NCBI GenBank assembly: GCA_005503215.1
Contig: SCNS01000003.1
Coordinates: forward strand, 217,001 to 281,000
Reading direction: 5' to 3'
DNA from: Sphingomonadaceae bacterium 3R27C6
GTDB lineage: Bacteria; Pseudomonadota; Alphaproteobacteria; Sphingomonadales; Sphingomonadaceae
Length of the DNA: 64,000 nucleotides
Shown here: piece after piece, positions 7,631 through 16,040 of the stretch
Numbering within the stretch: position 1 is the stretch's first letter
How the letters are laid out: each line of letters opens with the position of its first letter
The notes under the pieces: generated by a model
The model's input: the letters and a program-made list of their open reading frames with translations, nothing else
Told to the model about the DNA's origin: nothing
Database searches by the model: none
Program-made: the position numbers and the translations under genes

Positions 7631-9937
7631 TCAGTAACGGAAGGCGAAAGTGGCACCATATGTCGCGGGCATGCCGGCGAACCGGGCAGACACGTCGGCA
7701 ATCTTGTAGGCGTTGGTCCAGTAATATTTGTCGGTGACGTTTCGGCCCCAGACACTGACCTTCCAACGATCGTCGGCCGAGCCGAATCCGGCGCGCAGAT
7801 CGAGCAATGTATAGCCGTCGATGCGCAGGATCGCGTTTTCTCCGAGCGCCGCATTTGCGGCGCTGCGCCCGTTGAGGTTCGCGCCGAAAAACGCCTTCGC
7901 GCTGCCGGAGACCGGAACCTCATAGTCCGCTGCCACCGACCATTGCCATTTGGGCGTGTTCGGGAAGGCCTCGCCCTTGAAGTTGCGGACCGTCCCATAG
8001 GGATCGAAATTGGTGAAATCCCCGATCTCGCTGTCGACATAGGTGACGCCGCCATTGAGGGTAAATCCGTCGGCGGGACGCACGACGGCCTGCAGCTCGA
8101 AGCCCGTAACCTTCGACTTCGGAATATTGACGAGAAGATTGAGCGGGCCGAAAATATCCGGGGTGAGGATAACGCTGCCCAGCGTCTGCTTGTCGCGGTA
8201 ATCATAGTGGAAGGCGGCGCCGTTCAGCTGGACCTTGCGATCGGCGAGCGACCATTTGAACCCTGCCTCGAAAGCCGTCAGGCTTTCCTGCTTCACCGGT
8301 GTATATTGGGTGACCGAACTGGCGGGGATCAGGGGGAAAGCGCCTATCTTGTATCCGCGGCTGATGTTGCCGTAGATCAGCACATCCCGGTTCGGCTTGA
8401 AGTCGGCGCCGACACGCCACGAGATATTATTCTCCGACAGTTTCGTCCGCGTGGCTGTGGGCTGCAGATTGAGGTCGAGCTGCGTGCACTGGGGGTCGGG
8501 ACCAAGGGCATTCGGATTGCCCTGCGTGAGGATGCCGAGTCCGATTGCGAGGCTGCCGTTGGCCGAATTACCGGTGCATCCGGTATAATTGTCGGTCGTA
8601 TCGGTGTAGCGAAGCCCGCCGTGCAGCGTAATCCTGTCGCCGAGCGCGAGATCCAGATTCGCGAATGCCGAGTAATTCTTGAATTTCTGGTCGGACGTCA
8701 GGTCGATGTCGTCGGGGACCGGCAGGCCGAAAAAGATGGCGAAAGGCGCAAAGCCCGAGGCCTCGGTGCTGCGGAGCGTCTGGACCTCGCGCACCTTGTT
8801 GTTCTCGTAGTTCGCCCCGACGATCCAGCGACTACCGCTGCCGAACTCGCCGGAGAGCCGCACTTCCTGAAAGAATGCCTTGATCTTGCCTACGTCGACC
8901 GTGTCGGCGATGACCAGCGCGGTCCCGTCGGGATCGACGACGTCGCGCTGACGATAATCCGAATAGGACGTCAGCGTCGTCAGGCTGATCGCATCGGTCA
9001 GTTCATAATCGATGCGCCCGGTCATCTGCCATTGCCGGTCGTCGCGCTTCGGGTTGGTACCGGCCGTCCAGTCGCCGACCCGCGCATCCTTCGCGACGAT
9101 CGGCTGCGCGGTCAGCAGCGGATTGACGAACGGCGGAATCAGCGGGTTGATCTGGATCAGTTGCGCCGCCTGGACGTCGGACTTGTCCCAGAAGGCGTTG
9201 AATCCGAGCTTTACGGTGAGCCGCTCGCCGCCCGTGACGTCGACCAGGCCGCGCAGCTGCGTGAAATCACGCTTGCCGTTGCGGTCGTTCGGGCGCGTCG
9301 CGCTGCGCTGCCACTCGCCCGACCCTTCATGTCGCGCCGCGACGCGTACGCCGACATTGTCGCCAAGCGGTCCGGACACGAAGCCGCCCAGTTCCCATGC
9401 GTCGAACCGACCATAGCCGGCATCGAAGCCCGCCGCAAAATCGCGAGTCGGACGCGCGGCGATATAGTTTACCGCGCCGCCGGTGGAATTTGATCCGAAC
9501 AACAGTCCCTGCGGCCCCTTGAGGACTTCAACCCGCTCAAGGGCGAAGGCCGCGCTCCGGGTCATCGACGAGAAGGGAAGCGGAGCCTCGTCCTGATAGA
9601 CCGTTACGGTCGGGGTCGAGGCAATATCGTAATTGTAGAAGCCAACGCCGCGAAGCGAGTAGACGGGGGTGCTGTACGCCGACCGCGTGAAGGTGAACCC
9701 CGGCACGATCTTGCCAAGATCGTCGGCGCTCCGGATGCCCGCAGCGGCGAGGTCGTCGCCCGACGCCGCGCTGATCGACATCGGGACGTCGTTGATCGAC
9801 TCTGCCCTCTTGGTGGCCGTGACGACGATATCGCTATCGTCCGAACTGCCGGCTTCCTGCGCCGACGCGTTGGCGGAAACCAAGAACAGGCTGACCGCAA
9901 GCGTGGACACGGCGGCTGCATTCCGAGCGAACGTCAT
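7631..9937 (-). CDS. TonB-dependent outer-membrane receptor
   Basis: 768 residues, complete. Signal peptide of about 26 residues ending ANASAQ; TonB box DIVVTATKR; plug domain with the markers RVEVLKGPQGLLFGSN and GGAVNYI; 22-stranded barrel region ending ATFAFRY with an aromatic last residue. GGGAGAGAGGGA-like purine sequence sits just before the ATG. It takes up a large or poorly soluble substrate with energy from TonB/ExbBD. First gene of the minus-strand catabolic operon that continues with the isochorismatase-like, lyase, FAD, SDR and hydrolase genes, and divergent from the TcuA-like gene at 10074, with a 136-base shared control region. The ligand is presumably the pathway's growth substrate. 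Confidence 0.95.
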   Translation of the reverse strand: MTFARNAAAVSTLAVSLFLVSANASAQEAGSSDDSDIVVTATKRAESINDVPMSISAASGDDLAAAGIRSADDLGKIVPGFTFTRSAYSTPVYSLRGVGFYNYDIASTPTVTVYQDEAPLPFSSMTRSAAFALERVEVLKGPQGLLFGSNSTGGAVNYIAARPTRDFAAGFDAGYGRFDAWELGGFVSGPLGDNVGVRVAARHEGSGEWQRSATRPNDRNGKRDFTQLRGLVDVTGGERLTVKLGFNAFWDKSDVQAAQLIQINPLIPPFVNPLLTAQPIVAKDARVGDWTAGTNPKRDDRQWQMTGRIDYELTDAISLTTLTSYSDYRQRDVVDPDGTALVIADTVDVGKIKAFFQEVRLSGEFGSGSRWIVGANYENNKVREVQTLRSTEASGFAPFAIFFGLPVPDDIDLTSDQKFKNYSAFANLDLALGDRITLHGGLRYTDTTDNYTGCTGNSANGSLAIGLGILTQGNPNALGPDPQCTQLDLNLQPTATRTKLSENNISWRVGADFKPNRDVLIYGNISRGYKIGAFPLIPASSVTQYTPVKQESLTAFEAGFKWSLADRKVQLNGAAFHYDYRDKQTLGSVILTPDIFGPLNLLVNIPKSKVTGFELQAVVRPADGFTLNGGVTYVDSEIGDFTNFDPYGTVRNFKGEAFPNTPKWQWSVAADYEVPVSGSAKAFFGANLNGRSAANAALGENAILRIDGYTLLDLRAGFGSADDRWKVSVWGRNVTDKYYWTNAYKIADVSARFAGMPATYGATFAFRY

Positions 9938-10011
9938 TCCCTCTCTCCCGAAAGCGGCGTCCGTTTCAGCGGCGCCGAATTTGTTGTTGACGACGGCAAT
10001 AAGTCGCCTCC

Positions 10012-10061
10012 ATCATCAATGTTAGTGATAAGTTTCGATAGTCACTATTGCCATTGATGAT
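10012..10061. promoter_or_regulatory. Inverted repeat in the divergent control region before the TcuA-like gene
   Basis: Perfect 10-base arms, ATCATCAATG at 10012-10021 and CATTGATGAT at 10052-10061, enclose 30 bases. Inside lie TAGTGA (10023-10028) and the palindrome ATAGTCACTAT (10038-10048). The right arm ends one base before the AAGGA ribosome site of the gene at 10074. The inner half-site GATAGTCACTAT (10037-10048) resembles GATAGTGAGTAT before the LysR gene, so this is probably the LysR operator. As RNA the outer arms could also fold next to the ribosome site. Confidence 0.6.
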
Positions 10062-10073
10062 AAGGAAAATGTC

Positions 10074-11525
10074 ATGCGAAACATTCTGGTAGCGGGTGCA
10101 GGCAATGCGGCGTTGTGCGCGGCGATCGCCGCAGCGGAGGCCGGTGCGCATGTTACGATGCTCGAGCGCGCGCCGCGCGAGGCGCGCGGAGGCAATTCCG
10201 CATTCACCGGCGGCTGTTTCCGGACGGTGTATGACGGCGTCGACGATATCGCGCGTCTCGTTCCCGACCTGACCGAAGACGAACGTCGATCGAGCGACTT
10301 CGGACGCTACGACGCCGAGACATATTTCCTCGACCTGTGCGAGCTCAGCGGCTTCCGGGCCGATCCGGCGCTGCTCGAAATTCTCGTCGACCAGAGTCTG
10401 CCGACCCTGATGTGGATGCAAGGTCATGGCGTCCGGTTCCTGCCGGCCTTTGGCCGCCAGTCGTTCAAGGTGGACGGTCGGAACATATTCTGGGGCGGCC
10501 TGACGATCGAAACCGCCGGCGGCGGGGTCGGCCTGGTCGACGCCCTCTTCCGGCGCGCGGAAGCGCTCGGCGTCGAGATTATCTACGACAGCAAGGTCGA
10601 AAGCCTGCTCGGGGATCGCCGACGGGTGGAGGGCGTCGTTGTCAATGGCGGCGAGCGGACCGCCGATGCCGTGATTCTCGCGGCTGGTGGATTCCATGCC
10701 AGCACCGAATGCCGGGTGCGCTATCTCGGACAAGGATGGGATTTGGCGAAGGTGCGAGGCTCGCGCTACAACACCGGGAATGTGATCCGCGCCGCGCTCG
10801 ATCTCGGCGCCCGATCGCACGGCAACTGGTCGGGCTGTCACAGCGTGTTCTTCGACGCCGGAGCTGATGATTTCGGCAACATCGCGATCCTGAACCAGCA
10901 GAAAAATTACTTTACGCTGGGTATCGTCGTGAATCGCGACGGCAGGCGCTTTTTCGACGAGGGATCGGACTTTCGCAATTACACCTATTCGAAAATGGGC
11001 GCGGCGATCCTGCGGCAACCCGGCGGCACGGGCTGGCAGATTTTCGACGCACAAGCGGCCACGCTGTTGCCGGACGAGTATCGCACACCCCGCGCCGCGC
11101 GAGTGGAAGCGGACACGCTCGAGGGACTGGCGGCAAAGCTGGAAGGCATCGATATGCCGTCATTCCTCGAAACGGTCGCCACGTTCAACGCCGCCGTCGA
11201 TGAAGCGGTGCCGTTCAATCCCGCCGTCAAGGACGGCCGTGCGACGAAGCAGCTGGACATTCCCAAAAGCAATTGGGCTCGCGCGATCACCCAGCCGCCC
11301 TTTGTGGCCTATCAGGTGACCTGCGGTATCACCCTCACCTATGGCGGGCTCGCCATCGACACCGACGCCCGGGTGCAGAATGAAGAAGGCGAAGCGATCG
11401 CCGGGCTGTTCGCGGCCGGCGAACTCGTCGGCGGACTATATTATGACCGCTATCCCGGCGGGGCCGGACTGACGAGCGGATCGGTGTTCGGCCGGATCGC
11501 CGGCGCGAACGCGGCCGCGGGCTAG
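10074..11525 (+). CDS. FAD-dependent dehydrogenase, tricarballylate dehydrogenase (TcuA)-like
   Basis: 483 residues; ribosome site AAGGA about 8 bases upstream of the ATG. N-terminus MRNILVAGAGNAALCAAIAA plus ERAPREARGGNS is the hallmark of the TcuA group (GNAALCAA; APREWRGGNS in tricarballylate dehydrogenase). C-terminal motifs IPKSNWARAI, GITLTYGGL and GLFAAGE complete the FAD_binding_2 fold. TcuA oxidises tricarballylate to cis-aconitate with a membrane electron carrier; no TcuB-like partner is visible here, so the electron acceptor is open. Transcribed divergently from the TonB receptor and convergent with the LysR gene, with which it shares the stop bases CTAG. Paralogous to the flavoprotein at 4682-6100. 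Confidence 0.85.
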   Translation: MRNILVAGAGNAALCAAIAAAEAGAHVTMLERAPREARGGNSAFTGGCFRTVYDGVDDIARLVPDLTEDERRSSDFGRYDAETYFLDLCELSGFRADPALLEILVDQSLPTLMWMQGHGVRFLPAFGRQSFKVDGRNIFWGGLTIETAGGGVGLVDALFRRAEALGVEIIYDSKVESLLGDRRRVEGVVVNGGERTADAVILAAGGFHASTECRVRYLGQGWDLAKVRGSRYNTGNVIRAALDLGARSHGNWSGCHSVFFDAGADDFGNIAILNQQKNYFTLGIVVNRDGRRFFDEGSDFRNYTYSKMGAAILRQPGGTGWQIFDAQAATLLPDEYRTPRAARVEADTLEGLAAKLEGIDMPSFLETVATFNAAVDEAVPFNPAVKDGRATKQLDIPKSNWARAITQPPFVAYQVTCGITLTYGGLAIDTDARVQNEEGEAIAGLFAAGELVGGLYYDRYPGGAGLTSGSVFGRIAGANAAAG

Positions 11526-12424
11526 CCGGCCGTGATGTCGATCAGCGTATCGCGCAGCCACGCCAAAGCGACGTCCTTCCCCTGGTCGGGACGCCACATG
11601 GCGCAGATTTCGATCGCCGGGGTCGGCAGCGGCGGCTCGATCCATTTCAGTTTCCACTCACCCGTCAGGGTCGTCGCAAGGCGCTTGGGGAGGATCGCCA
11701 CGGCATCGCTGGCCGCGACGATGCGCGCGAAGATGAGATAGTTGCCCATGGTGAGATGAAGATTGGTCGATTTGCCGAGATCGTCCCAAAGCATCATTTC
11801 ATGATTGAAGGCAACCCGGGGCATCGCCGAATAGCCGATGTGACGAAGCGCGAGAAAATCATCGGCCGACATGTCGGGATGCAGGGCCGCATTATCCTCG
11901 GCGCCGATGCACACATAGCTGTCTTCGTATAGCGGAACGCGCTCCATGCCGGTCGTCCGGAGCGCATTGGCGGGGAAGATGAACATGTCGATGTCGGGGC
12001 GCGTCGCGCGGTTGATGAACTGCGGGCGCATCTCGACGAAGTCGAACGAGAGCTGCGGAGCCTCTGCGGCCGCCCGGTTCAACAACGCCCCCCCAATGAG
12101 CGCGACGACATAGTCCGCGGTTGCCACTACCAGCCGCCGTTCGACGGTATCGACCTGGCCGCGCGATTTGGTGAGCACCGTCCGCACGCCGTTGAGGAGC
12201 TGCGTCACGTCGGGCATGATCTGCTCGACGAGCGGCGTCGGGACCATTTCGGTGCCCGACCAGGTGAACAGTTCGTCGTCAAGCGACTGCCGCAGCCGAT
12301 TGAGCGCGGCGCTGATCGTCGATTGCGCGAGATTGAGCGTCCGCGCGGCGTTCGACACGTTTCGCGTGGTCCACACCGCTTCCATCGTCACGAGCAGGTT
12401 CACGTCGAAATCGCGCAGCTGCAT
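11522..12424 (-). CDS. LysR-type transcriptional regulator
   Basis: 300 residues. N-terminal winged helix-turn-helix (about residues 5-65) with NVSNAARTLNLAQSTISAALNRLRQ, followed by the periplasmic-binding-protein-like effector domain (about 95-295). The sequence type (MQLRDFDVNLLVTMEAVW) is close to the NodD/PnbR branch. Its gene is divergent from the extradiol dioxygenase operon and convergent with the TcuA-like gene. Similar GATAGT-S-A-S-TAT sites lie before itself (12449-12460) and before the TcuA-like gene (10037-10048), consistent with autoregulation and inducer-dependent control of the flanking catabolic genes. The inducer is probably a pathway intermediate (inference). Confidence 0.9.
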   Translation of the reverse strand: MQLRDFDVNLLVTMEAVWTTRNVSNAARTLNLAQSTISAALNRLRQSLDDELFTWSGTEMVPTPLVEQIMPDVTQLLNGVRTVLTKSRGQVDTVERRLVVATADYVVALIGGALLNRAAAEAPQLSFDFVEMRPQFINRATRPDIDMFIFPANALRTTGMERVPLYEDSYVCIGAEDNAALHPDMSADDFLALRHIGYSAMPRVAFNHEMMLWDDLGKSTNLHLTMGNYLIFARIVAASDAVAILPKRLATTLTGEWKLKWIEPPLPTPAIEICAMWRPDQGKDVALAWLRDTLIDITAG

Positions 12425-12448
12425 ATTTTCCCCCTAATCACCAAAGAT

Positions 12449-12461
12449 GATAGTGAGTATC
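12449..12461. promoter_or_regulatory. Candidate LysR operator between lysR and the meta-cleavage operon
   Basis: GATAGTGAGTATC is an interrupted palindrome (GATA-N5-TATC) in the 122-base divergent region. It differs at only two positions over 12 bases from GATAGTCACTAT at 10037-10048. The surroundings are AT-rich (AAATATATCG) compared with the GC-rich genes on both sides, as expected for a promoter. Confidence 0.5.
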
Positions 12462-12546
12462 CAAATATATCGTTTTTTACAATATGAGACCAGCATTAAG
12501 CCATATCGACACGGAAGCGGATCAACCGCGCCGACGGGAGAGATCG

Positions 12547-13446
12547 ATGGCTGAGCTGCAAAACCTTGCCTATGTCGTGATTGGTGCCAGCGATCTGGCC
12601 GCGTGGCGGACCTTCGCGACCGATATCGTGGGAGCCGGAGTCTCCGACAGGAGCGGCGGCAGCCTCGGCATCCGGCTGGACGACCATCCTTGGCGCGTGC
12701 TGGTCGAGCAAGGTGCCGACGACGACCTCTCCCACGCCGGTTGGGATCTCGGCACCGAAGCATCGCTCGAAGACTATGTCGCCGCGCTGCGCAGCCGCGG
12801 TGCGGAGGTTCAGGAAGAAAGCGCCGAGCTGGCCGCTGCCCGGTCGGTCTCACGGCTCTTCAGCGTGGCCGATCCCCTGGGTTTCACCCACGAATTCTTC
12901 ATTGGCCGAACCGGCCAGATCCCCGACGGCGGCGGTCTTTCGCCGATCCTGCGCGGTCCGGGATTTCTGATCGACGATCTGGGTATCGGGCACATCCTGC
13001 CGGTCGCGAAAAATTATGACGAGAGCGTCAACTGGTACCGCGATGTATTGGGGCTGCGCTACAGCGACCGCATCCGGCAGGAAATGGCGCCAGGCGTCTA
13101 CGCCGACGCGACCTTCTTTCATACTGCGACGGGCCGGCATCATTCGCTCGCGACCGGCGCCTTTCCCTCGCCCAAGCGTCTCAATCACATCATGTTCGAA
13201 TATCGCGACATGAACGATGTCGGGCTCGCGTTCGAGCGCGCGAAGAAAGCCGGCATTCCGATCGTGCTCGAATTGGGCCACCACCCCAATGACCAGGCGT
13301 TCAGCTTCTACATGCGCACGCCTTCGGGCTTCGGACTCGAACTCGGCTTCGGATGCGTCGTGATCGACGAGGCGACTTGGGAACCGCAAATCTACGACGT
13401 GATGTCGGATTGGGGTCATGCGCGCAACATGCAGATGGTGGACTGA
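12547..13446 (+). CDS. Type I extradiol (catechol 2,3-) dioxygenase, HsaC/BphC-like
   Basis: 299 residues from the ATG at 12547 with GGGAGA 5 bases upstream; the in-frame extension to 12484 lacks a ribosome site. Two vicinal-oxygen-chelate modules: residues 1-140 (degenerate, no metal) and 145-295 (catalytic). Fe(II) ligands H149 (GIGHILPV), H214 (LNHIMFEY) and E265 (GLELGFG) are all present, as are the acid/base His at 198-199 and Y256. It opens a catechol next to the hydroxyls. First gene of the plus-strand operon; its product would feed the HsaD-like hydrolase at 3055-3897. The substrate is probably a substituted or bicyclic catechol, since it has the two-domain size of BphC/HsaC. Confidence 0.92.
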   Translation: MAELQNLAYVVIGASDLAAWRTFATDIVGAGVSDRSGGSLGIRLDDHPWRVLVEQGADDDLSHAGWDLGTEASLEDYVAALRSRGAEVQEESAELAAARSVSRLFSVADPLGFTHEFFIGRTGQIPDGGGLSPILRGPGFLIDDLGIGHILPVAKNYDESVNWYRDVLGLRYSDRIRQEMAPGVYADATFFHTATGRHHSLATGAFPSPKRLNHIMFEYRDMNDVGLAFERAKKAGIPIVLELGHHPNDQAFSFYMRTPSGFGLELGFGCVVIDEATWEPQIYDVMSDWGHARNMQMVD

Positions 13447-13449
13447 GTC

Positions 13450-14007
13450 ATGGCGACCGCGCCAGCGCTGCAGCCCGAACCGGCGCCTGCACGGTTGCCG
13501 ACAGTCGCCCAGGCGCCCGACCTGTTTCGTCAGGGAATGCGCCGGCTGGCCGGCGCGTGCACGATTATCACCTCGGTGGCACCGGGCCAGGGCCGCGAAG
13601 GCTGGACCGGCATGACGGCGACCGCTGTTGCCTCGGTGACGGCCGATCCCGCAAGGCTGCTCGTCTGCGTCAACCGGTCGACCTGGGCACACGGGATTAT
13701 TTCCCAGTCCCGCGTTCTGGGCGTCAATGTGCTGGGGTCCGACGCACTTCCGCTCGCGAAGCATTTTTCCGGCGGCGTGCCGCCCGAAGAGAAATTCGCG
13801 AGCGGGGTCTGGCTGACCGCGACTTCGGGAGCCCCGCTCCTCGCGAGCGCGCTGGTCAGCTTTGACTGCCTCGTCAGCGAGGTCGTCGAGGCGAGCACGC
13901 ACGACATCATCATCTGCGAAGTCCTCGGAGTGCTCCTCCGCGAGCCCGGCGGCGACCCGCTGATCTATTTCGACGGGGCCTTCCTCTGCGAACGCCCGGA
14001 CAATTGA
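13450..14007 (+). CDS. Flavin reductase, small component of a two-component monooxygenase (HsaB-like)
   Basis: 185 residues of the DIM6/NTAB flavin reductase family. FRQGMRRLAGACTIIT, GMTATAVASVTADPARLLVCVN and LPLAKHFSGG follow the family's flavin-binding core. It makes reduced FMN or FAD from NAD(P)H and hands it to an oxygenase partner, which is encoded immediately downstream (start at 14034). The gene starts 3 bases after the dioxygenase stop. A roughly 20-residue Pro/Ala-rich N-terminal extension precedes the domain. This fits the HsaAB and HpaBC-type systems that add an ortho hydroxyl to a phenol. Confidence 0.88.
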   Translation: MATAPALQPEPAPARLPTVAQAPDLFRQGMRRLAGACTIITSVAPGQGREGWTGMTATAVASVTADPARLLVCVNRSTWAHGIISQSRVLGVNVLGSDALPLAKHFSGGVPPEEKFASGVWLTATSGAPLLASALVSFDCLVSEVVEASTHDIIICEVLGVLLREPGGDPLIYFDGAFLCERPDN

Positions 14008-14033
14008 ACATAAACAGGAGAGGAAAATCGGCC

Positions 14034-15236
14034 ATGAGCATTGCCGTCCTTGAAGCGACAACGACTGAAATCCCCACCAGCGACGAACTGGTGGCCCGCG
14101 CCCGCGCGATGGTTCCCGCCCTTCGCGCCCGCGCCGACGAGATCGAAGCGGCGCGCAAGGTGCCCGACGACGTCGTCGACATGTTCCGCGAAGCCGGGTT
14201 CTTCCGCATCCTTCAGCCGAAGACGCACGGCGGATGGGAGATGAACCCGGTGGTGTTCATGCGCGTGCTTGGCGAACTGGGCCGCGGCTGCTGCGCGAGT
14301 GCGTGGAACATGATGATCCTCGGCGTCCACAACTGGGAGTTCGGGATCATGGACCCGCGCGCCGCCGAGGACGTCTGGGGCGATGACGATGAGACGATCA
14401 TCGCCTCCTCCTATGCCCCGACCGGCGAACTCACCAAAGTCGAGGGCGGCTGGCGCCTGCGCGGCAAATGGCCGACGTCGAGCGGCAGCGACCACGGCAA
14501 ATGGGCCTTCATCGGCGCGCTGGAGAAGAATGCGCATGGAATTCCCGTCGATCGCTATGCGCTTCTGGTGAAGCGCGAGGATTATGAGGTCATCGACGAC
14601 TGGTTCACCTTCGGTCTTGCCGGCACCGGGTCGAAGAGCGTGATCATCAAGGACGCCTTCATCCCCGAGCATCGCGCCCACTCGATGATCGATTACAAGG
14701 TCGATGAACGCGCATCGAACTATCTGTTTCCCTTCTCGATGATCTTCTATTCGTCGGTGTCCGCAGTGATCCTCGGCTTTGCTCAAGGCGCGATCGACGT
14801 CTTCATCGAACAGATGCAGGTCCGCACGGACAATGGCAGCGGCGCGGCCACCCGGCTCAGCCCCTATGTCAAGGATCGGCTCGCCAACGCCGTCGCCAAG
14901 GTTCGCTCCTCGCGCGCGCGCCTCGAGCACATGATGGCCGAATGCACCGCGATCGTCGAACGCCGCGAACTCGTCAGCACGGAAGACCGGATTCATTACA
15001 TGCTCGACATGGCCCGGATCGGCCGCGAATGCGAGGAAGCGGTGCTGACGCTCTACAAGTGCACCGGCGCGCGCGGCCTTTTCAAGTCTAACCCGATCCA
15101 GCGCTATCTGCGCGACACCCTCGCCGCCGCCAACCACATCACCCAGGATGCCGACAATAATGCGGGCGCACTTGGGGGATATCTGCTCAGCGGCGACCTC
15201 CCGCCCCTGATGTACGAAAAGCCGAAGCAGGGGTGA
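14034..15236 (+). CDS. Flavin-dependent phenol monooxygenase of the acyl-CoA dehydrogenase fold (HsaA-like)
   Basis: 400 residues from the ATG at 14034, which has AGGAGAGG upstream; an in-frame ATG 30 bases earlier overlaps the reductase. The fold is acyl-CoA dehydrogenase-like, with the N-terminal helical segment RKVPDDVVDMFREAGFFRIL, a middle beta domain with KWPTSSGSDHGKWAFIGA, and a C-terminal bundle ending near AANHITQDADNNAGALGG. This pattern is found in HsaA, HpaB-like class D monooxygenases and dibenzothiophene monooxygenases, not in true acyl-CoA dehydrogenases, because the ETF-linked catalytic Glu region is absent. With the reductase just upstream it would hydroxylate a phenol to the catechol used by the dioxygenase. 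Confidence 0.87.
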   Translation: MSIAVLEATTTEIPTSDELVARARAMVPALRARADEIEAARKVPDDVVDMFREAGFFRILQPKTHGGWEMNPVVFMRVLGELGRGCCASAWNMMILGVHNWEFGIMDPRAAEDVWGDDDETIIASSYAPTGELTKVEGGWRLRGKWPTSSGSDHGKWAFIGALEKNAHGIPVDRYALLVKREDYEVIDDWFTFGLAGTGSKSVIIKDAFIPEHRAHSMIDYKVDERASNYLFPFSMIFYSSVSAVILGFAQGAIDVFIEQMQVRTDNGSGAATRLSPYVKDRLANAVAKVRSSRARLEHMMAECTAIVERRELVSTEDRIHYMLDMARIGRECEEAVLTLYKCTGARGLFKSNPIQRYLRDTLAAANHITQDADNNAGALGGYLLSGDLPPLMYEKPKQG

Positions 15237-15239
15237 TCC

Positions 15240-16040
15240 GTGACCATCCGTATCTGGCATCAAAGCTTCACCGTCCTCAGCGATCTCGCTGCCTATGACG
15301 ACGCGCTGAAGGAGCATTTCCGCCGCGTGGCGAGACCCGACACGGTCATCGACATGCACGGGATGCGCGAGGGCACCTATCGCTCCAACTATCCGGGCGA
15401 CGATATCAAGCATGCAGGGTTTCAGTATCTTCACTCGATCCAGTTCATGCAGGGTGCGCTGCGAGCGGAACGCGAAGGCTATGACGCCTTCGCGCTCAGC
15501 ACCCTGCCCGAACCCGGACTCCACGAGATCCGCACGCTCGTGAACATTCCGGTGGTCGGCTACGGAGAATGCGCGGCGCGCGCGGCGGTCGATGACGGAC
15601 GCAAGTTCGGCGCGCTCGTATTCATTCCCGAGCTGGCCGAGCTCTACCGCTGCAATGTCCGGCGGCATGGATTGGGCTGCCGTCTGGTCGGCGCGCAGGA
15701 CGTCGGCTTCCGCTTCACGGACGTGCTGGCGGGCTTCGGGCAGCCGGAGCCGCTGATCGACCGCTTCCGCGAGGCGGCGCGCGGGTTGATCGCGCGCGGC
15801 GCCGAAGCGATCGTTCCGGGCGAGGCTCCGCTCAACGTGCTGCTGGCGATGAATGGCGTGCAGGACGTCGACGGCGTCCCCGTCATCGATTCGCTCGGCG
15901 CCTGGGTGCGCACGGCCGAAGCGGCAGTGCTCACCAGGCGGGCCGGACTGCCGGAAGATGCTGGCGGCTATTTCGGCGCCACCGTCGACCCGGCGCGTCG
16001 TGACGAAGTCCTCGAATTCTATGGACTGCGCCCGCAATGA
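15240..16040 (+). CDS. Asp/Glu/hydantoin racemase-family protein with one catalytic cysteine
   Basis: 266 residues from a GTG 3 bases after the monooxygenase stop. The fold is indicated by SIQFMQGALRAEREGYDAFALSTLPEPGLHEI, VPVVGYGEC-like first half and IVPGEAPLN second half. The first catalytic Cys is present (GYGECAARAA), but the position of the second Cys is occupied by the E/A of PGEAPL, so a two-base racemase mechanism is unlikely. One-Cys relatives act as decarboxylases or isomerases (arylmalonate decarboxylase, maleate isomerase). The stop overlaps the ATG of the FAD gene. It probably isomerises or decarboxylates a pathway intermediate (inference). Confidence 0.75.
   Translation: MTIRIWHQSFTVLSDLAAYDDALKEHFRRVARPDTVIDMHGMREGTYRSNYPGDDIKHAGFQYLHSIQFMQGALRAEREGYDAFALSTLPEPGLHEIRTLVNIPVVGYGECAARAAVDDGRKFGALVFIPELAELYRCNVRRHGLGCRLVGAQDVGFRFTDVLAGFGQPEPLIDRFREAARGLIARGAEAIVPGEAPLNVLLAMNGVQDVDGVPVIDSLGAWVRTAEAAVLTRRAGLPEDAGGYFGATVDPARRDEVLEFYGLRPQ

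Noticed and set aside
7400-9493. 697-codon open frame on the plus strand antisense to the TonB receptor
   Set aside because: No family motifs, Arg/Asp/Gly-rich composition typical of the complement of a GC-rich gene, and the opposite strand encodes a complete receptor. The same holds for long antisense frames at 13965-16037, 29997-31652, 37293-39359, 43480-45570, 54596-57196 and 59821-62121.
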